Shown: positions 7,760 to 10,478 of the stretch, one piece after another
Layout of the letters: each line of letters starts with the position of its first letter
How positions within the stretch are numbered: position 1 is the first letter of the stretch
Source of the DNA: CAWVWD01 sp965662365
GTDB lineage: Bacteria > Bacteroidota > Bacteroidia > Chitinophagales > Saprospiraceae
NCBI GenBank assembly: GCA_965662365.1
Contig: CBFIHR010000117.1
Coordinates: forward strand, 1-10,478
Length of the DNA: 10,478 nucleotides
Reading direction: 5' to 3'
Program-made: the position numbers and the translations under genes
The notes under the pieces: generated by a model
The model's database searches: none
What the model saw: only the letters and a program-made list of their open reading frames with translations
What the model was told of the DNA's origin: nothing

Positions 7760-7833
7760 TACCCTAATAAATTGATAATCAGATTATTTTTTTGTAGTAA
7801 TACTACTTATTTTATACTAAAACTAACAAGATA

Positions 7834-9321
7834 ATGACTTCACAAACAACAAATCTTAGTCAATATTTTCAGCAATTTCGAAAAAACGTCATTGGTATCA
7901 ATGAAGAATTTGACACACCGAACGGCAAAAAGAAAATGATTTATGCTGACTGGACAGCAAGCGGTCGTTTATATGTACCGATTGAGCACTCGCTTTTGCG
8001 AAACTTCGGCCCTTATGTCGGTAATACGCATACGGAAACGAATATCACAGGAACATCAATGACGGTCGCTTATCATAAAGCTAAAAAAATTATAAAAAAA
8101 CACGTCAACGCAAACGAAGAAGATGTCTTGATTATGACAGGTTCGGGCATGACTGGAGCCGTTAATAAATTTCAGCGATTGTTAGGTCTGAAAGATGGCT
8201 CTCGGTTTGCGACACCTGACGACCGCCCTATTATTTTTGTTTCACATTTGGAGCATCATTCTAACGATATTTCATGGCGAGAATCTGTGGCCGATGTCGA
8301 AGCGATTGATTTATGCCCTAAAGGCAATATTGACTTGAATCACTTGCGGGCTTTATTAAAAAAACATGAAAATCGACCATATAAAATAGCAGCAATTACA
8401 GCCTGTTCTAATGTGACCGGCGTACAAACACCTTACGATAAAGTCGCTGAAATCATGCACGAAAATGGTGGCTGGTGCTTTGTCGATTTTGCTTGTTCTG
8501 CCCCTTATGTAGCAATAGATATGCACCCAAAAAATTCATTACAAGATTTAGATGCGGTGTACTTTTCCATGCACAAGTTCCTCGGTGGCCCTGGAACACC
8601 CGGTGTTTTATTATTCAATAAGCGATTTTATCAAAATCAAATCCCGGATCATCCAGGTGGCGGAACGGTAAAATGGGTCAACCGCTGGGGACAACAAAAA
8701 TATATTGACGCTTTGACGGCCGAGAGTATTGAGGCTCGTGAAGATGGTGGAACGCCACCTTTTTTACAAACTATCAAGTCTGCAATGTGTGTTAAGCTAA
8801 AAGAAGAAATGAATCCTGAACTAATGATGCAGCGAGAAGAAGAACTCTTGAAAATTATTTTTGAACGCTTAGATGCGATTCCAAATTTACATATTTTGGC
8901 TCGGGAAACAGAGCATCGAATGGGTGTTGTATCTTTCTATATTGATGACTTGCATTATAACTTAGGAGTCAAATTACTCAACGATTATTTTGGGTTACAA
9001 GTCCGTGGCGGCTGTGCCTGTGCTGGCCCTTACGGCCATTGTCTATTGAATATCAGCGAGGATAAATCTAATAAAATTGCTTCTCAAATTGATAAAGGAA
9101 ACTTGAGTGCAAAACCAGGTTGGATTCGTTTATCTATTCATCCAATTTTAACAAATGAAGAAATACATAAAGCTTTAGACGCTATCGAAGCCGTCGCTAC
9201 AAATCATCTGAGCTGGCAACATAATTATGAATATATCCCAGCTACGAATGAATTTACAAGCCGATTGATTGACGAACAAGAAGTGCAATCTGACCGTATT
9301 GATCGATGGTTTGAAGTCTAA
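7834..9321 (+). CDS. Class V aminotransferase-fold PLP enzyme, cysteine desulfurase-like
   Basis: A 495-residue pyridoxal-phosphate enzyme of the class V aminotransferase fold, related to cysteine desulfurases and selenocysteine lyases. Seen: YADWTASGR near the start (37-45); the PLP-binding region with MTGSGMTGA (101-109), HHSND (141-145) and VDFA (Asp218); the Schiff-base lysine in FSMHKFLGGPGTPG (Lys248); and a loop RGGCACAGPYGH with Cys394, Cys396 and a later Cys403, at the place where SufS and IscS carry the catalytic cysteine. It is about 90 residues longer than a typical SufS, with an extended N-terminus and C-terminal tail. No suf or isc scaffold genes are nearby, so a housekeeping Fe-S role is not supported by context. 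ATG start. It ends with a duplicated FEV-stop sequence. Fold and cofactor are sure; whether the substrate is cysteine, selenocysteine or another amino acid is not. Confidence 0.9.
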   Translation: MTSQTTNLSQYFQQFRKNVIGINEEFDTPNGKKKMIYADWTASGRLYVPIEHSLLRNFGPYVGNTHTETNITGTSMTVAYHKAKKIIKKHVNANEEDVLIMTGSGMTGAVNKFQRLLGLKDGSRFATPDDRPIIFVSHLEHHSNDISWRESVADVEAIDLCPKGNIDLNHLRALLKKHENRPYKIAAITACSNVTGVQTPYDKVAEIMHENGGWCFVDFACSAPYVAIDMHPKNSLQDLDAVYFSMHKFLGGPGTPGVLLFNKRFYQNQIPDHPGGGTVKWVNRWGQQKYIDALTAESIEAREDGGTPPFLQTIKSAMCVKLKEEMNPELMMQREEELLKIIFERLDAIPNLHILARETEHRMGVVSFYIDDLHYNLGVKLLNDYFGLQVRGGCACAGPYGHCLLNISEDKSNKIASQIDKGNLSAKPGWIRLSIHPILTNEEIHKALDAIEAVATNHLSWQHNYEYIPATNEFTSRLIDEQEVQSDRIDRWFEV

Positions 9322-9333
9322 TTTGAAGTCTAA
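9310..9333 (+). repeat. Perfect 12-bp tandem duplication over a stop codon
   Basis: TTTGAAGTCTAA occurs twice without spacing (9310-9321 and 9322-9333). The first copy encodes the last residues Phe-Glu-Val and the stop of the aminotransferase. The second repeats the same codons in frame and is untranslated, providing a second in-frame stop. Confidence 0.95.
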
Positions 9334-9398
9334 ATATTTAAAAATCATAAGATCAATCGGGACAAAAAACTGAATTGATAATTAACTAACTAAAAAAT

Positions 9399-10253
9399 AT
9401 GAAGAATTTATTTTTAATTGTGGTGTTTGCAATGATTAGTACTTTGGCTTTCGCCCAAAAAGAGGTGAAAGTCGAAAAAGAAATCAAAAACGGAAAAACA
9501 ATCACCCGTGTTTGGGTCGATGGGAAAGAAGTCAAGGAAGGTTCTGCCGAGTACAAAAAATATGCAGCAAATGACACCGAAGTTGATCACAAAGTCTGGG
9601 TAAAAAAACGTAAAAAAGGCAAAGAAGAAAAGGTCATTATTATCAAAGAGAAAGCAAAAGACGATAAAGGGGAAGTGACTGAATCGGAGAACAATGGTGA
9701 TAAAAAAATAATGTTCATTCAGGTCGAAGAAGATATTGATATTCAAACCGGTGAAGAAGTTGAAGTGAAGGTTGATGTAAAGGCAGACGGCGAAGGCACT
9801 AAAAAAGTCGTTATTAAAAAAATCAAAGATGACCAAGAAGAAATCGAAGAAATAATTATTAATGATAATAGTACGGAAACAATCATCGACGGCGATACAA
9901 AAATCATCATCAAAACCAAAAAGGATGCTAATCTCGATTTAGAAGGTATTGACCAAGAAAATATCGAAACGATAAATGTTATTGAAAAAGATGGAATCCA
10001 TAAAATTATCATCAAAACAAAAGATGGTAAAACGGTCGTCAAGGACATAAGCAATGGAGAAAAAGATGTAAAAATCATTAAAAAACATATCCGAACAGAA
10101 ATTACAGAAAATTTCGATTTCGATTTAGATGGTTTGAATCCTGAAAATATTGAAACGATTGATGTCAAGAAAACCAAAACAGGCAAAAAGGTCACGATCA
10201 AAACGAAAGATGGCAAAACGATTGTCAAAAAGATAAAAGAGGAAAAAAAGTAA
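9399..10253 (+). CDS. Exported, highly charged repeat protein of unknown function
   Basis: I do not recognise a named family. The product is 284 residues with a clear signal peptide (MKNLFLIVVFAMISTLAFA, then Gln20), so it should be exported, probably to the periplasm. There is no lipobox cysteine, no membrane segment after the signal and no T9SS sorting tail. By my count it has about 57 Lys, 35 Glu and 27 Asp, no cysteine and one proline, so it is over 40% charged yet near neutral. Alternating Val/Ile with Lys/Glu suggests many short beta strands. Two copies of a 38-residue unit lie exactly 62 residues apart (178-215 and 240-277; 21 of 38 identical), each with ENIETI and KTKDGKT. ATG start, 77 bases after the aminotransferase stop on the same strand, so co-transcription is possible. 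A strong terminator follows. A structural or ion-binding role would be guesswork. Confidence 0.85.
   Translation: MKNLFLIVVFAMISTLAFAQKEVKVEKEIKNGKTITRVWVDGKEVKEGSAEYKKYAANDTEVDHKVWVKKRKKGKEEKVIIIKEKAKDDKGEVTESENNGDKKIMFIQVEEDIDIQTGEEVEVKVDVKADGEGTKKVVIKKIKDDQEEIEEIIINDNSTETIIDGDTKIIIKTKKDANLDLEGIDQENIETINVIEKDGIHKIIIKTKDGKTVVKDISNGEKDVKIIKKHIRTEITENFDFDLDGLNPENIETIDVKKTKTGKKVTIKTKDGKTIVKKIKEEKK
9930..10229 (+). repeat. Two coding repeats with a 186-base period
   Basis: Unit 1 (9930-10043) and unit 2 (10116-10229) encode 38 residues each and align without gaps at an offset of exactly 186 bases (62 codons). The most conserved parts are GAAAAYATYGAAACGAT (ENIETI) and AAAACRAAAGATGGYAAAACG (KTKDGKT). 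A degenerate KIIIKTKKD (168-176) precedes unit 1. The pattern suggests an old internal duplication. Confidence 0.8.
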
Positions 10254-10276
10254 TTTTCAGAGGATAACTTTTGGAG

Positions 10277-10309
10277 TGTGCAGTCGAACTTTCGGTTGCA
10301 CATTTTTTT
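10277..10309 (+). terminator. Intrinsic terminator after the charged repeat protein
   Basis: An 11-bp stem (10277-10287 with 10292-10302, two G-T wobbles) closes a four-base loop and is followed directly by seven T residues. It lies 24 bases past the stop at 10253, a standard rho-independent layout. The minus strand lacks a T tract after the stem, so it acts rightward only. Confidence 0.85.
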
Positions 10310-10478
10310 ATGCAAACTTATTAGAAACCTTTTTGGAGAGGAGCGTCAAAGGTGCGTTGAAAACATTTCGAACAGTAAAATATCAAAATACCAAATTAAA
10401 AATAAATGAAATTATCGGGCTTTATTTTCGTTTTCAGTCGCCAGATTATCTGAAAGCAAACTCTTGAAAAACAATTTA

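Larger units (their letters stand above)
7325..7833. other. Long intergenic region, divergent kinase/aminotransferase promoters
   Basis: This 509-base AT-rich region has no open frame worth calling; candidates starting at ATG are about 15 codons or shorter. It separates two divergent genes and contains an inverted repeat near the kinase (7369-7404), two opposed -7-like boxes (minus-strand TATATTTG at 7730-7737, plus-strand TACATTTG at 7752-7759), a small dyad GTAGT-AAT-ACTAC (7794-7806) and two copies of TACGGACT (about 7495 and 7588). I see no tRNA, known riboswitch or insertion-sequence remnant. An unrecognised small RNA is possible but not supported. Confidence 0.5.

Noticed and set aside
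7325..7833. Riboswitch, small RNA or decayed gene in the long spacer
   Set aside because: No conserved core, no open frame and no convincing stem-terminator combination are visible. TTGACA near 7530 is not the promoter type of this phylum.
9743..10315. 190-codon minus-strand open frame opposite the charged repeat protein
   Set aside because: It is a mirror of the Lys/Glu-rich coding strand (few stops because of the codon bias), rich in Ser, Ile and Phe, and it runs through the terminator. The plus-strand frame has a signal peptide and repeats.
10276..10467. 63-codon plus-strand open frame starting at GTG
   Set aside because: Its first codons lie inside the intrinsic terminator stem and T tract, and the composition shows no protein-like pattern.
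10412..10477. Minus-strand frame open to the window edge for 21 codons, ending at 10412, possibly the C-terminus of a further gene
   Set aside because: An open run of this length is expected by chance in one of three frames, and there is no recognisable motif. It needs the sequence beyond the window.

Overview
The window looks like ordinary chromosomal DNA from a member of the Bacteroidota. It is AT-rich, and the genes lack clear Shine-Dalgarno sequences. Two exported proteins have signal peptides ending in the pattern AFA-Q. The gene families, including a secreted VIT/vWA protein, a kinase with an HDMREPL-type H-box and a divergent phoH/SAM-hydrolase pair, are typical of that phylum. The genus cannot be read from the sequence. 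No rRNA, tRNA, CRISPR array, transposase, integrase or phage gene is visible.

Left part (1-3095). A zinc-ribbon Nudix hydrolase and a PhoH-family (YbeZ-like) ATPase both lie on the minus strand, separated by a long hairpin near 632-677. PhoH starts with TTG and is divergent from a plus-strand S-adenosylmethionine hydrolase family protein across a 311-base spacer. The SAM hydrolase converges on the next gene, and a bidirectional terminator-like hairpin (3003-3036) lies between them.

Middle part (3096-7833). A 900-residue exported protein carries a Bacteroidota-type N-terminal domain of unknown function, then VIT and vWA domains. Upstream of it on the same strand is a six-helix membrane sensor histidine kinase with no adjacent response regulator and, apparently, a TTG start. 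A 509-base non-coding stretch follows, with an inverted repeat just upstream of the kinase.

Right part (7834-10478). A class V, PLP-dependent aminotransferase-fold enzyme (cysteine desulfurase-like, with a Cys-rich loop) is followed by a small exported, extremely charged protein built partly from 62-residue-spaced repeats. A good intrinsic terminator closes it at 10277-10309.

The genes do not form one recognisable pathway, and I see no convincing new multi-gene system. The best leads are the SAM hydrolase with all three known triad positions substituted, the charged repeat protein, the uncharacterised N-domain on the vWA protein and the stand-alone desulfurase-like enzyme.
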